A DNA stretch of 64,000 bases from JBMORO01 sp049322295 (GCA_049322295.1 JBMORO010000040.1:1-64000), one strand, 5' to 3'. Positions 1 through 7,856 are shown, counted from the stretch's first letter. A program made the numbers and translations. The notes: a model not told the origin generated them from the letters alone.

Positions 1-309
1 TTTCTTAAGGTGGGGGGTAAATCTTTCTTTTACCAACTTACCTAAATATAATCCCTTTAAGCCAGTAACATTGGGCGGATTCAATACTTTCTGATTTTTA
101 AAATCAACTGGTCCTGCCACCCCAATTCCAATTTTCTTAACCCTCCTTTTCCCCTTTAATAAATGACTTATACACTCAAAAATCTGGGCAATTAATATTT
201 TTTTATTGCTTTTTGATTTGGTTCTAATCTTTATCTTATCGATAACCTTATTATTCTTCAGCAAAACTCCTTTTATATTTGTCCCGCCAATGTCTATTCC
301 TATAGTCAT
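1..309 (-). CDS. ROK-family sugar kinase / glucokinase-like, N-terminal part (cut by window edge)
   Basis: The visible 103 residues start with MTIGIDIGGTNIKGVLL, the N-terminal phosphate-binding motif (DIGGTN) of ROK-family kinases, and continue to GIGVAGPVD and a nearby NPPN, the usual second block. Family members phosphorylate glucose, N-acetylmannosamine or similar sugars in the cytoplasm; some are transcriptional repressors. No DNA-binding domain precedes the motif, so a kinase is more likely. The catalytic Asp and zinc motif would lie beyond the window edge, so substrate cannot be judged. Confidence 0.8.
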   Translation of the reverse strand, partial: MTIGIDIGGTNIKGVLLKNNKVIDKIKIRTKSKSNKKILIAQIFECISHLLKGKRRVKKIGIGVAGPVDFKNQKVLNPPNVTGLKGLYLGKLVKERFTPHLKK

Positions 310-316
310 AAATCTA

Positions 317-413
317 AGAAATAGGATACAAATTTTCGCAGCGAGCGTCAGGCCGTGATAAACAGCAAGATGAAACGCGCTTCGTGAGCAAGAAAATTTT
401 GTATCCTATTTCT
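317..413. repeat. Palindromic element with conserved core and locus-specific arms, copy 1
   Basis: Arms of about 20 bp (317-336 and 393-413) are complementary and contain the motif ATAGGATACAAA. They enclose a GC-rich core that starts GCAGCGAGCGTCAGGCCGTG and ends near CGCGCTTCGTGAGCAAG. The same core occurs at 26370-26463 between unrelated arms. The right arm overlaps the stop codon of the glycosidase-like gene, and the ROK gene begins just beyond the left arm, so the element fills an intercistronic gap. Confidence 0.8.
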
Positions 414-1401
414 CAAACAACTCTTTAACTCGATTCCAAAACCTATCGTCATCAAATTTTTCTTTTCGCCAATACCACCACTCCACCCCCCACAAATATG
501 CCTTATTAAATCCCGCGCTACGAGTATATTCTAACACATCATTAAACCTCTCAAAACTCATAGTAATATCCTGTTCTTCTACTGTCAGTTCTCGAGTTGG
601 TTTATCTCCCCATGGCTCAGCCTGAACTTCTATAGCAATAATTTCTTTTAAATCAAATAATAATTTTATTAAATTACTCTTTCTTTGATAAAAAACTGGA
701 GGAATAGGATACTCAACATATCCCAGCCGACCGTGAATTTTGCGATAGAGTGAGGTTCCTACAATATCAGCCCGTCTGGCTCCGCCAATCCAAGTACTAA
801 ATTCTCCACTTTCAGTAATCATTATTGGTCGAGAAGGATCTAAATGCCTAACCAGGGCAATTTCTTTATCCAAAAATTTTGTATCCACCCAGGGACACTT
901 ACCAAAGGTTCTTAAAAATGGTTCATTTTCTATTTGCCAAATTTTAATGCTTTTTCTATCTTTAAAATGATCTATTGTTTCAGCTAAAAAATCCAAAATA
1001 TATTTTTGTTTTTCCTCCTCTTTTAACCCTTTTATCCAATTTGGCTCATAACATTCTGGCCAGCGAGGCATTCTTCGGCCAACCGCAAAAATTATTTCTC
1101 CTTTTCTCTTCTCAATTTCATCTATCTGCCAATCCAGATCATCAAAGTTATATCTTCCCTTCTCGAATTCAATTTCATCCCAGTAAGCTATTAATCTTAT
1201 TTTTTTAACTTTTAAATCCTCTAAAATATCAGAAAATACTTTCTGCCAGTCCAATCCCAATTCAAGAGCATATCTTTTACTAAAACTTACCCCCCATTCT
1301 ACTTTTTCTACTGGTTTTGATTTCCCGACAAAAAGATAAACCGCTAATAGGATAAATAGGGCTAATAGGAGTAATAGGATTTTTTTTAAAATTTTGACCA
1401 T
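406..1401 (-). CDS. Membrane-anchored glycoside-hydrolase-like (TIM barrel) protein
   Basis: This 331-residue protein starts with a basic tail and a hydrophobic helix (about residues 5-26), so it is probably anchored with its domain outside. The rest resembles retaining TIM-barrel glycosidases (GH5/GH42-like, clan GH-A): WQIENEP near residues 155-161 fits the strand-4 Asn-Glu acid/base, and Glu258 or Glu262 in AIEVQAEPW could be the strand-7 nucleophile. The substrate is unknown. Its start overlaps the end of the NlpC-like gene by 16 bp, so the two are probably co-translated and may both act on the cell envelope. The fold assignment rests on motifs only. Confidence 0.6.
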   Translation of the reverse strand: MVKILKKILLLLLALFILLAVYLFVGKSKPVEKVEWGVSFSKRYALELGLDWQKVFSDILEDLKVKKIRLIAYWDEIEFEKGRYNFDDLDWQIDEIEKRKGEIIFAVGRRMPRWPECYEPNWIKGLKEEEKQKYILDFLAETIDHFKDRKSIKIWQIENEPFLRTFGKCPWVDTKFLDKEIALVRHLDPSRPIMITESGEFSTWIGGARRADIVGTSLYRKIHGRLGYVEYPIPPVFYQRKSNLIKLLFDLKEIIAIEVQAEPWGDKPTRELTVEEQDITMSFERFNDVLEYTRSAGFNKAYLWGVEWWYWRKEKFDDDRFWNRVKELFEK

Positions 1402-1835
1402 CTATAAACAGCAGTTATTTTTCTTTTGTTGTTATAGGTCCAGTGGTGACAGCTTATTGCTTTCATCCCGCCAGAATGACTTATTGTTTTTTTATTGCCA
1501 ATATAAAATCCAATATGCGAACGGATTCTGTTTTTTGTTGATTTTCTTTCCTCCCAAACAATCACATCTCCCGGTCTAATTTTTTTTAAAGAAATTTCTC
1601 TCCAACCATTTTTTTTCATATCTCTTATTGTACTTTTAATAGTGGCGTGTCCTTCAGAAATTAACCCCCAAATCAATAAAATATTAGAAACAAAATAGGC
1701 ACAAGACAAATCGCCATTTTCCGTAGCATCAAGCTTTTTCCCATTTTTCTCTAAATACAAATTTCGGAACATTTTTGTCCCGATCGAATTCTTTATCATC
1801 TTTAAATAAGATTCATAAATTAGAATCTTGCCCAT
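1386..1835 (-). CDS. NlpC/P60- or CHAP-like cysteine hydrolase
   Basis: This 149-residue protein has the order expected of papain-like cell-wall hydrolases: LSCAYFVSN with a candidate nucleophile Cys45, then GDVIVWEE, then SHIGFYIGN with candidate His107, then ISHSGG. Such enzymes cleave peptidoglycan stem peptides or act as amidases. No signal peptide is visible, so export would need another route or the protein is cytoplasmic. It precedes and overlaps the glycosidase-like gene. The ATG lies directly at the inner edge of a CCCCGTAC-type palindrome, which therefore forms its upstream region. Confidence 0.6.
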   Translation of the reverse strand: MGKILIYESYLKMIKNSIGTKMFRNLYLEKNGKKLDATENGDLSCAYFVSNILLIWGLISEGHATIKSTIRDMKKNGWREISLKKIRPGDVIVWEERKSTKNRIRSHIGFYIGNKKTISHSGGMKAISCHHWTYNNKRKITAVYRWSKF

Positions 1836-1910
1836 ACCCTGTACTGAAACTCCGACTATTTAAAAATTATTTTGGTGCTCCCGCACCAGTCGGAGTTTAG
1901 TACGGGGCAT
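1833..1910. repeat. CCCCGTAC palindromic element, copy 1
   Basis: On the plus strand the element runs from ACCCTGTACTGAAACTCCGAC to GTCGGAGTTTAGTACGGGGC, whose ends are complementary. Inside lies a short hairpin (1874-1887, GGTGC/GCACC). The inner edge continues directly into the ATG of the NlpC-like gene. Related copies are at 34295-34437, 37976-38120 and 54159-54305; the arms vary but remain complementary. Confidence 0.85.
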
Positions 1911-1935
1911 AATTTAATTATATCTAATCCAAAAT

Positions 1936-1968
1936 AAAAAAACACCCCGCCTAAAAAAGCACGGGGTG
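1936..1968 (-). terminator. Rho-independent terminator of the 71-residue gene
   Basis: On the minus strand CACCCCG and CGGGGTG form a 7-bp GC stem followed by a run of seven T. The stop codon of the 71-residue gene lies in the loop, so translation and termination overlap. Confidence 0.8.
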
Positions 1969-2166
1969 CCGGCTCGTGTCTTGAGGATGGATGAGGTCAC
2001 GGATCTCCCGGGGATGTTCGACTGCACGCTTCAGGGTTCTTCTTGGGATACTTCTTCCAATTTTAAATATCAGTTCTCTGATTTTTTCTTCTGTGTCGGG
2101 ATCTTGGGGTCCCCTTCTGAGAGATTCCAATTCCCTGACAAGCCGCTGGATTTTTTTGGAAATCAT
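1951..2166 (-). CDS. Small charged protein of unknown function (71 residues)
   Basis: The ATG at 2166 is preceded by a strong AGAAAGGAGGG ribosome binding site, so I prefer it to an upstream ATG that would add 13 residues. The protein is rich in Arg, Glu and Lys and predicted mostly helical (MISKKIQRLVRELESLRR at the start). No catalytic or metal motif is visible and I do not recognise a family. Its own strong ribosome binding site and terminator suggest a separately expressed monocistronic gene. Confidence 0.65.
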   Translation of the reverse strand: MISKKIQRLVRELESLRRGPQDPDTEEKIRELIFKIGRSIPRRTLKRAVEHPREIRDLIHPQDTSRHPVLF

Positions 2167-2251
2167 AGTCCCTCCTTTCTTATTAAAATGTGCACCAAAG
2201 TGCAAGATATAATATTATCAAATTTATTTAAATTTGTCAATGTTTATAACT

Positions 2252-3043
2252 CTAATCCCCGTATTTAAACTTAGATTCTATGGTAATGTCTTTATCAAAT
2301 TCCTGACAACCAAGAGCGAAAAGACGAATGGTTGATATAATGGTTGCATTATTAACATAGTCCAATGATTGATTATTGTTATCCAAACATTCCCCGTTTT
2401 TTATGTTTTTACATTTAAGCTCAATAATAAATTCATATTCTAAAACAGCTTCTTTATCATAGGGATATAAATCACCTAAAGGATAATCCAGTTCTATAAG
2501 CATGTACTCATCTCCACCAAGTTTAATTTCTTTTTCGTAATCATTAACCACCAAAAGCATTCTTGATACATAAGAACTTTCTAAAGCATAAAATTTATCT
2601 TCTTCTCTGCCTAATTTTTCACTAAAAAAATATAGCCATAATTTTTTAATATCAAAAATCGTATCTTTCGACGCTGTAATTTTGTATTTTCCTAAACTTA
2701 CTTTTGTTGTCTCACCACTCTTCTTTACCTCCCAAATAGAATCGGGCTGCTTTAACGTCTTTACCTCAAGATGATTGGGACCAGCACAACCGTAATGGAT
2801 AAGCTGGTCGGGAGTTAATGGTTCTGTTCGCTGAGGATTTTCAGATGGAGAAATGGGTTTTGGCTTATAAACAGATTGATTATTGTTTGGGGGAGTGGGT
2901 TTGGGTGGTCTGTTTTTATAATCCAAATAAATAAAAATACCCACGATAATAATTGCGAGAATAACGGGAAGAATAATCTGCCATCTTGTTTTCTTCTTAC
3001 CCTCCGGAGCTTTAGCGAAAGGAGGGTTCTCTGTTTCTTCCAT
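2252..3043 (-). CDS. Hypothetical single-pass membrane protein
   Basis: The 263-residue protein has a short charged N terminus, one membrane helix (about residues 23-41) and a Pro/Asn-rich linker, followed by a soluble region of about 190 residues, probably outside the cell. Several Cys residues (CAGPNH, LKCKNIKNGEC, LGCQEF) could form disulfides. I do not recognise the domain. The N-terminal PPFAKAPEGKK is encoded by a GC-rich hairpin (3000-3026) and looks like an inserted repeat. It is divergent from the S41 protease gene. Confidence 0.55.
   Translation of the reverse strand: MEETENPPFAKAPEGKKKTRWQIILPVILAIIIVGIFIYLDYKNRPPKPTPPNNNQSVYKPKPISPSENPQRTEPLTPDQLIHYGCAGPNHLEVKTLKQPDSIWEVKKSGETTKVSLGKYKITASKDTIFDIKKLWLYFFSEKLGREEDKFYALESSYVSRMLLVVNDYEKEIKLGGDEYMLIELDYPLGDLYPYDKEAVLEYEFIIELKCKNIKNGECLDNNNQSLDYVNNATIISTIRLFALGCQEFDKDITIESKFKYGD
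3000..3026. repeat. In-frame hairpin in the hypothetical membrane protein gene
   Basis: CCCTCC (3000-3005) and GGAGGG (3021-3026) pair around a 15-nt loop. The segment is GC-richer than its surroundings and encodes PPFAKAPEG just before the membrane helix. It resembles the other in-frame hairpins in this window. Confidence 0.6.
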
Positions 3044-3085
3044 ATTTCTGAATTTTAACTTATTTTTATTGTCTTGTCCACAAAA

Positions 3086-3115
3086 TTTTCATTTTTCTAC
3101 ATTTTATTTTATAAT
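3086..3115 (+). promoter_or_regulatory. Possible promoter of the S41 protease gene
   Basis: A perfect TATAAT at 3110-3115 follows a weak -35 candidate TTTTCA at 3086-3091 with 18-bp spacing. The -10 box overlaps the first ATG (3114), so transcription from it would begin around the second ATG (3123) and give a leaderless mRNA. No Shine-Dalgarno sequence is visible. Confidence 0.4.
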
Positions 3116-4295
3116 GAAGAATATGTTAAGAATTAATTTCAAAAAAATAAAAAAACATCTATTTGAACACAAAAAAAGATATCTAATTATATTAGGTATT
3201 TTAATTATAGTTCTGATATTTGCTGGCGGAACAATAGCCGGATATTTTATTTTTAGACAAAATCAGAAACCCCAATTACAAGAACAACCTCAGGAAAATA
3301 TTTATATAGAATTTATCTCAGAGGTTTATGACAAAATTAAAGAAAATTATTGGAATAAGATAAGTGATGAAGAGTTAATCAATCTTTTCAAATTAGCGGC
3401 TGAAAAACTAACCCAAAAACCGCAAAATATTTCATCGGCTGATAAAAAAGGACTGACTAATCTAGTAACTAAAATAACTAAAGATATGGATGAAACTAAG
3501 AAAAAAGAATTTTCAGCCCAACTCGCCCACCTTGTTTTGGTAAATCTAAAACCCTTTGGTAGGAGCACTTTATATGTGAAAAAAAACGAAGAGGAGTTAA
3601 AAAATAGAGTTCAAAATATTAATCCTGAAACTGGAGAAGTGGAGCCAACAGTAATTGGTAAATTAATCCGACCAGATATTCTTCATCTTTATATCTCAAG
3701 AATATCACCAACAACTGTTGAAGACTTAAAAAAAGAAACAGAAAAGTTTGATAATATCAACGGTCTTAATACTTTGATTTTAGACTTAAGGGGAAATGTC
3801 GGTGGTTCTTTAGATATTCTTTCTTATTTATTGGGGCCGTTCATCGGACCGAATCGATATGCTTTTGAAATTTTCCAACAAGAAAATTATGAACCATTTA
3901 AAACAAAATTCGGTTGGCTGCCCAGTTTGGTAAGGTATAAAAAAGTAGTGATTTTAGCTGATGAAAACACTCAATCATCGGCTGAGGTAATGGTTGCTAC
4001 TCTAAAAAAATATAATGTTGGGGTATTTGTAGGAACAAAAACAAAAGGCTGGGGAACAATAGAAAAAGTTTATGAACTTGAACATCAAATTGATCCAAAT
4101 GAAAAATATTCTGTTTTCTTAGTCAATCATTTAACTATTAGAGATGATAACCAGCCAATTGAAGGAGCTGGAGTTGAACCAATAATAGATATAAACAATT
4201 CGGATTGGGAGGATAGATTATTTGAGTATTTTAATTACAATGAACTAATTAAGGCTGTAAAAGAAATCTGGAATACTCCGCCGGAGAAAATTTAA
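3114..4295 (+). CDS. S41-family (C-terminal processing) peptidase, membrane-anchored
   Basis: With the ATG at 3114 the protein has 393 residues (390 if the next ATG at 3123 is used). A basic N terminus is followed by a membrane helix at about residues 22-46. The C-terminal half carries the S41 core: LILDLRGNVGGS, then TQSSAE with the likely nucleophile Ser, then GTKTKGWG with the catalytic Lys. Family enzymes cleave envelope or secreted proteins near C termini. I cannot see the usual PDZ domain before the core; a helical region stands there. The gene is divergent from its left neighbour and ends at a perfect palindrome. Confidence 0.8.
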   Translation: MKNMLRINFKKIKKHLFEHKKRYLIILGILIIVLIFAGGTIAGYFIFRQNQKPQLQEQPQENIYIEFISEVYDKIKENYWNKISDEELINLFKLAAEKLTQKPQNISSADKKGLTNLVTKITKDMDETKKKEFSAQLAHLVLVNLKPFGRSTLYVKKNEEELKNRVQNINPETGEVEPTVIGKLIRPDILHLYISRISPTTVEDLKKETEKFDNINGLNTLILDLRGNVGGSLDILSYLLGPFIGPNRYAFEIFQQENYEPFKTKFGWLPSLVRYKKVVILADENTQSSAEVMVATLKKYNVGVFVGTKTKGWGTIEKVYELEHQIDPNEKYSVFLVNHLTIRDDNQPIEGAGVEPIIDINNSDWEDRLFEYFNYNELIKAVKEIWNTPPEKI

Positions 4296-4322
4296 CCCCC
4301 ACACCAAAATTTGGTGTGGGGG
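4296..4322. repeat. Perfect 27-bp palindrome between convergent genes
   Basis: Arms of 13 bp (CCCCCACACCAAA and its complement) flank one base. It lies between the S41 protease and the convergent zinc-ribbon gene, where it could end transcription in both directions, but neither strand has a long T run. A near-identical copy with a T tract is at 10839-10866, and a related one forms a helix in rnpB (22654-22678). Confidence 0.75.
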
Positions 4323-4347
4323 TAAATAACGATTAAAGCTTCTTTAA

Positions 4348-4662
4348 TTATGCTCTTTGACTACGATAACAATCTCGACAATAAATTTCCTGACCTTCCT
4401 TAGGTTCAAACGGCAACTCGGTTATATCAGTCCCGCAACTTGCACATTTCCAATTTCCTTGATACATCTTTCTCTGAAAACTACCTCTATTAGCTCGTCT
4501 CTGCTCTAATCTCTCCCGGTGGCAGTCACGGCAATATAGTGGCAAATCTCCAGACGGCTCAAATGGAAGCTCGGTTATCTCGGCTCCGCACTGACTGCAT
4601 TTCCAATTTCCTTGATACATCTTTCTGGTAGAAGACTCATCGTCTCGCTTTTTAAATATCAC
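4348..4662 (-). CDS. Tandem CxxC...CxxC zinc-ribbon protein
   Basis: The 104 residues contain two copies of one unit: KMYQGNWKC..CG, then ITELPFEP, then YCRDC. Each unit has two CxxC pairs separated by about 18 residues, as in the small CxxC-x17-CxxC proteins common in CPR bacteria. Each unit probably binds one zinc ion. The basic spacer between the units (RERLEQRRANRGS) suggests nucleic-acid or protein binding, but function is unknown. The internal repeat points to duplication of one module. Confidence 0.8.
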   Translation of the reverse strand: MIFKKRDDESSTRKMYQGNWKCSQCGAEITELPFEPSGDLPLYCRDCHRERLEQRRANRGSFQRKMYQGNWKCASCGTDITELPFEPKEGQEIYCRDCYRSQRA

Positions 4663-4812
4663 GATAAGAAAATTTCAACGAACAATTTATCCTAAAATAG
4701 ACGCTAAATCGAATATTTTAATCAATAAATTTAAATTGAAATTTAACTATTGGTTTATTAACGACCTTTGTCTTTTTATTCTACTCCTTTAATAAATCAT
4801 TTGCAATAGCTT

Positions 4813-5250
4813 CTATTGTTTCTTTTCAAAAATTCTCTTTTCTAGAGATCCAAAAACAATCAAAACCAGAAGGGATAGAATCGTAGCAATAATAGCTAAA
4901 GTATAAAGCTTGACTCCAGCAATTACTCCGATGGCTGCTGTTACCCAAAGACCGGCTGCTGTGGTCAGACCAGCAATACCTGCCTCTTGACGGAAAACCA
5001 CTCCCGCCGCAACAAAACCAATTCCTATCGCCACGGCTTGGATAATTCTAGAGGGGTCAAAATTTGCTCCGGTTATTGCAATAAAAATTTCAAACATCTT
5101 TACAGCAACTATAGTGAAAAGACAACTCCCCAAACTTACCAAGGTGTAAGTCTGAAGACCAGCTCCTTTTCTCTTTATCTCCCTCTCCAACCCAATCAAG
5201 GCTCCTAATAAAATAGCTAAAAGCAACTGATAAAGAATATCTAATTCCAT
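4813..5250 (-). CDS. MgtC/SapB-family membrane protein
   Basis: The 145-residue protein matches the conserved MgtC N-terminal domain: LLAILLGALIGLEREIKRK, then QTYTLVSLGSCLF, then RIIQAVAIGIGFVAAGVVF, GLTTAAGLWVTAAIG and four or five membrane helices. The C-terminal ACT-like domain of virulence-type MgtC is absent. Family members modulate magnesium homeostasis or F-type ATPase activity; here the role is unspecified. It lies upstream of the MGMT-like gene on the same strand. Confidence 0.85.
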   Translation of the reverse strand: MELDILYQLLLAILLGALIGLEREIKRKGAGLQTYTLVSLGSCLFTIVAVKMFEIFIAITGANFDPSRIIQAVAIGIGFVAAGVVFRQEAGIAGLTTAAGLWVTAAIGVIAGVKLYTLAIIATILSLLVLIVFGSLEKRIFEKKQ

Positions 5251-5283
5251 ATTTTTAACTGCGAAAAAATTAATAATTATTAT

Positions 5284-5556
5284 CTAAATTATTTTATTAA
5301 TCTTTTCTTTCTTGAGTAAATTTCTTTTCTTGACTATGCCCCGGTTATAGCCACCAATTTTGCCATTAGACCGAATAACCCGATGGCAGGGAATGTTGGG
5401 ATTATAATTTTTATTCAAAATATTCCCAACTACTCGATAAGCTTTGGGCTTTCCGGCTAATTTTGCTACCTCTTTATAGGTTATCACTTTCCCCTTGGGA
5501 ATTTTTGCCACTACTCTTAAAACTCTTTCCTTAAAATTAAACATTTTTTCTAACAA
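5284..5556 (-). CDS. MGMT / alkyltransferase-like DNA repair protein
   Basis: The 90-residue protein corresponds to the C-terminal domain of O6-alkylguanine-DNA alkyltransferases: KGKVITYKEVAKLAG (helix-turn-helix), YRVVGNILNKN, then IPCHRVIRSNGKIGGYNRG with the alkyl-accepting Cys. Because Cys is kept, it is more like an active MGMT than a Trp-type alkyltransferase-like protein. The N-terminal domain of Ada/Ogt is missing, as in many compact forms. Its start overlaps the end of the Mth938-like gene by 7 bp. Confidence 0.85.
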   Translation of the reverse strand: MLEKMFNFKERVLRVVAKIPKGKVITYKEVAKLAGKPKAYRVVGNILNKNYNPNIPCHRVIRSNGKIGGYNRGIVKKRNLLKKEKINKII

Positions 5557-6139
5557 GTCGTGTGAATTAAAGCATTTACCCGCTTGCCTTGTTTAATTTT
5601 CTCATTATAAATCTCTACTGCCTCAGGAGTTGATATGGCGATAACCTCAATACCTCTTTTTGCCCAACCATTAATAAGTTCTCCGTCAACACTCATTACG
5701 TTACTTTGTCCAGTGCCAATAACAATAATCTCTGGATTTTCTTTTACTAATTCGTCCTTTTCCCAATCGCCTATTTTATGAGTAGTACCAAATAATCTCT
5801 CTAATTTTTCATAATCCCTTTCCATTACNNNNNNNNNNNNNNNNNNNNNNNNNNNNNNNNNNNNNNNNNNNNNNNNNNNNNNNNNNNNNNNNNNNNNNNN
5901 NNNNNNNNNNNNNNNNNNNNNNNNNNNNTACTTTGTCCAGTGCCAATAACAATAATCTCTGGATTTTCTTTTACTAATTCGTCCTTTTCCCAATCGCCTA
6001 TTTTATGAGTAGTACCAAATAATCTCTCTAATTTTTCATAATCCCTTTCCATTACCAAATCCCCGACAATTAAAACTTGATTGTATTTCTTGCCATCAAT
6101 AGTTATATTGCCAAATTCAGTTGAATTAATATAGGGCAT
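5550..6139 (-). CDS. Mth938-like (DUF498) protein interrupted by an assembly gap
   Basis: The gene is split by 100 N, and 127 bp are present on both sides (5702-5828 and 5929-6055). Removing the N run and one copy (227 bp) restores a continuous 120-residue reading frame from ATG 6139: MPYINSTEFGNITIDGKKY, then VLIVGDLVMERDYEKL, PEIIVIGTGQSN, and AKRGIEVIAISTPEAVEIYN. This matches the small Mth938-type fold, whose biochemical function is unknown. It starts 4 bp after the CAP-domain gene and overlaps the MGMT-like gene, so it belongs to one operon. Confidence 0.75.
5829..5928. other. Assembly gap of exactly 100 N
   Basis: The gap is flanked by two identical 127-bp copies. Unmerged contig ends overlapping by one k-mer length (127 is a common maximum k) and joined with a default 100-N spacer would give this, so the duplication is probably not biological. 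Confidence 0.9.
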
Positions 6140-6143
6140 ACCC

Positions 6144-7025
6144 TTATTGACTCGATATAACGCACTCGTTAAATAGTTTAACTTGACTATTATAACTATC
6201 AATTAAAACCTTAATTTCTCCAACTAAATTATTATATTGGGAAACTAAGGCATTATATTCCTCGACCTTTCGATTATATTCTGGATCTCGTTTTCTCATA
6301 TCTTGAATCTCGGTTAATAATTGTTCTAATTTGATTTCAATTTCTTTAATCCTATCTCGGTCTGTCTCAATTTCTGTTTTAACCTCATCATCTGGCTTAG
6401 GACAAACTGATAAAGGTAAAGCAAAATGCTGAACAGCTAACCAAGTAGTTTTTCCTTCGAAAGTGCCCTCAAAAACAGCTACGCCAATTTCTTTATATTT
6501 GGTATTCAAAATATTTTCTCGATGGCCGGGGCTATTCATCCAAGCCTCAACTAACCTCTCGTCATTTTCAAAATTCCCAAGAGCTAAATTCTCACCAATG
6601 GAAATAAATTCGTAAGCAACCTCATTAGCTAAGTCCCCTACCTCGACCCCTGAAGGCGAGGTATGACCAAAATATTGATTTTTAAACATATCTTCAACCT
6701 TTAACTGGGCACTAGCATCTAATTTTAAATTTTCTTTAAGAATCGGGAGACCATATTTTGCTCTCTGAGTATTTGTCCATTTAATTACTCCGGCTTTGGT
6801 TAAAAATGCCTCTGGGGCATCGACCGGTGCTCGTAATGGTGGTGGGGTAGAAATCTGTTTTTCAATCTCTTGCATCAAAAAATCACCTACCCCTTTTTCA
6901 AATTGAGGTAATTCAAGATAAAGCTTATTATATAAATTTAGGATTTGATTCCAAAAAAATAAAAAACCACCTCCGAAAAGTAAAATTATCAAAAGAACCA
7001 AAATTATTATTTTGAAATGTTTCAT
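6144..7025 (-). CDS. Membrane-anchored CAP/SCP-domain protein with C-terminal coiled coil
   Basis: The 293-residue protein has an N-terminal membrane helix (about 4-26), a CAP domain (about 75-205) and a long charged coiled coil (about 215-285). CAP hallmarks are visible: TNTQRAKYGLPIL, FGHTSPSG, IGENLALGN, WMNSPGHRENILN and WLAVQHFA, including the two His residues that usually bind metal. Bacterial members (YkwD-like) are extracellular and their activity is mostly undefined. It lies between the PurF-like gene (15 bp upstream) and the Mth938-like gene. Confidence 0.85.
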   Translation of the reverse strand: MKHFKIIILVLLIILLFGGGFLFFWNQILNLYNKLYLELPQFEKGVGDFLMQEIEKQISTPPPLRAPVDAPEAFLTKAGVIKWTNTQRAKYGLPILKENLKLDASAQLKVEDMFKNQYFGHTSPSGVEVGDLANEVAYEFISIGENLALGNFENDERLVEAWMNSPGHRENILNTKYKEIGVAVFEGTFEGKTTWLAVQHFALPLSVCPKPDDEVKTEIETDRDRIKEIEIKLEQLLTEIQDMRKRDPEYNRKVEEYNALVSQYNNLVGEIKVLIDSYNSQVKLFNECVISSQ

Positions 7026-7040
7026 ACCTCTAATATTATT

Positions 7041-7856
7041 CTAACAAAAAGAGCTACTTTTTAAAGTGGCTCGAGTTGCTCCTAATCTCTTTCTGACCAA
7101 GGAAACGGGAACACCTTCAAAAATCTCGTTAGGAAAAGCAGTGTAAACCCAGATGAAGCTACAAAATTGGATTTTTTCCACCGGCATTATTTCTTTTGTT
7201 TCGTAAGTACCGTTTTTTAGCAAGATAATCTCGCCAGGTTTTAAATCTCGTTCCAGTTTAAAGCCGAAATTAGCAAATCCTCCTGAGCCCGAGGCAACTG
7301 CTATTGCTCCTTCTTTTTTCCCAATTACTAATGGCCAGTGAGCAGAGGGACAACGAGCAGCGTAAATTCCTTCTTCGGTTAAAATTAAAAGTGAATAAGC
7401 GCCTTTAATTTCGTTGGTTATCCTTTTAATGCCATTAACCACACTATCTCCTTGAGCTATTAACTTGGCTACTATTTCAATATCATCACCTCGTTCTAAG
7501 GCATGGCCAAAATTTTTAAATCGCTCTACCAACTGGACAAGATTAATAACATTACCAGAAAAGCAGATGCTTAACTCGCCTATTCGGGAGTCAATCCGAT
7601 AAGGTTCTCTAGCCGTCCCGCAATAGCCAATCCCTTCAATCCCCTCAAGACCAATTAAATCCCGACTAAAAGTTGGTCTAAAAAGTCCTCGGTGGGTTCT
7701 GACTTCGATTTTTTTCTTTCTTTTTGAATTATAGGTCGATAAACCAGCATACTCTTCCCCCAAGTGTTGCTGATAAAAGGTTTCCCAGAACAAATCTTCT
7801 AAAAAATTACCCCGATAAATCTCTGGATTGATGCTTAAAGCAAAAATTCCCGCCAT
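7041..7856 (-). CDS. PurF-like class II glutamine amidotransferase domain lacking the catalytic Cys
   Basis: A GGAG-type ribosome binding site fixes the ATG. The 271 residues follow the amidotransferase half of PurF: GYCGTAREPYRI, SGNVIN (HNGNLTN in typical enzymes), DDIEIVAKLIAQGD, KGAYSLLILTEEGIYAARC, and a C-terminal CSFIWVYTAFPNEIFEG. The protein begins MAGIF, not MCGIF, so the N-terminal nucleophile Cys is Ala. The phosphoribosyltransferase half is missing and is not found in other frames nearby. Glutaminase activity is therefore unlikely; a regulatory or scaffold role, or a decaying paralog, are possible. Confidence 0.75.
   Translation of the reverse strand: MAGIFALSINPEIYRGNFLEDLFWETFYQQHLGEEYAGLSTYNSKRKKKIEVRTHRGLFRPTFSRDLIGLEGIEGIGYCGTAREPYRIDSRIGELSICFSGNVINLVQLVERFKNFGHALERGDDIEIVAKLIAQGDSVVNGIKRITNEIKGAYSLLILTEEGIYAARCPSAHWPLVIGKKEGAIAVASGSGGFANFGFKLERDLKPGEIILLKNGTYETKEIMPVEKIQFCSFIWVYTAFPNEIFEGVPVSLVRKRLGATRATLKSSSFC

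Noticed and set aside
4296..4322. Palindrome called as a firm intrinsic terminator
   Set aside because: There is no T run on either strand; I list it as a repeat that may still affect transcription ends.
5550..6202. Two overlapping partial genes with duplicated sequence around the N gap
   Set aside because: They are one gene; the duplication and N run are an assembly artefact, since removing 227 bp restores the frame.
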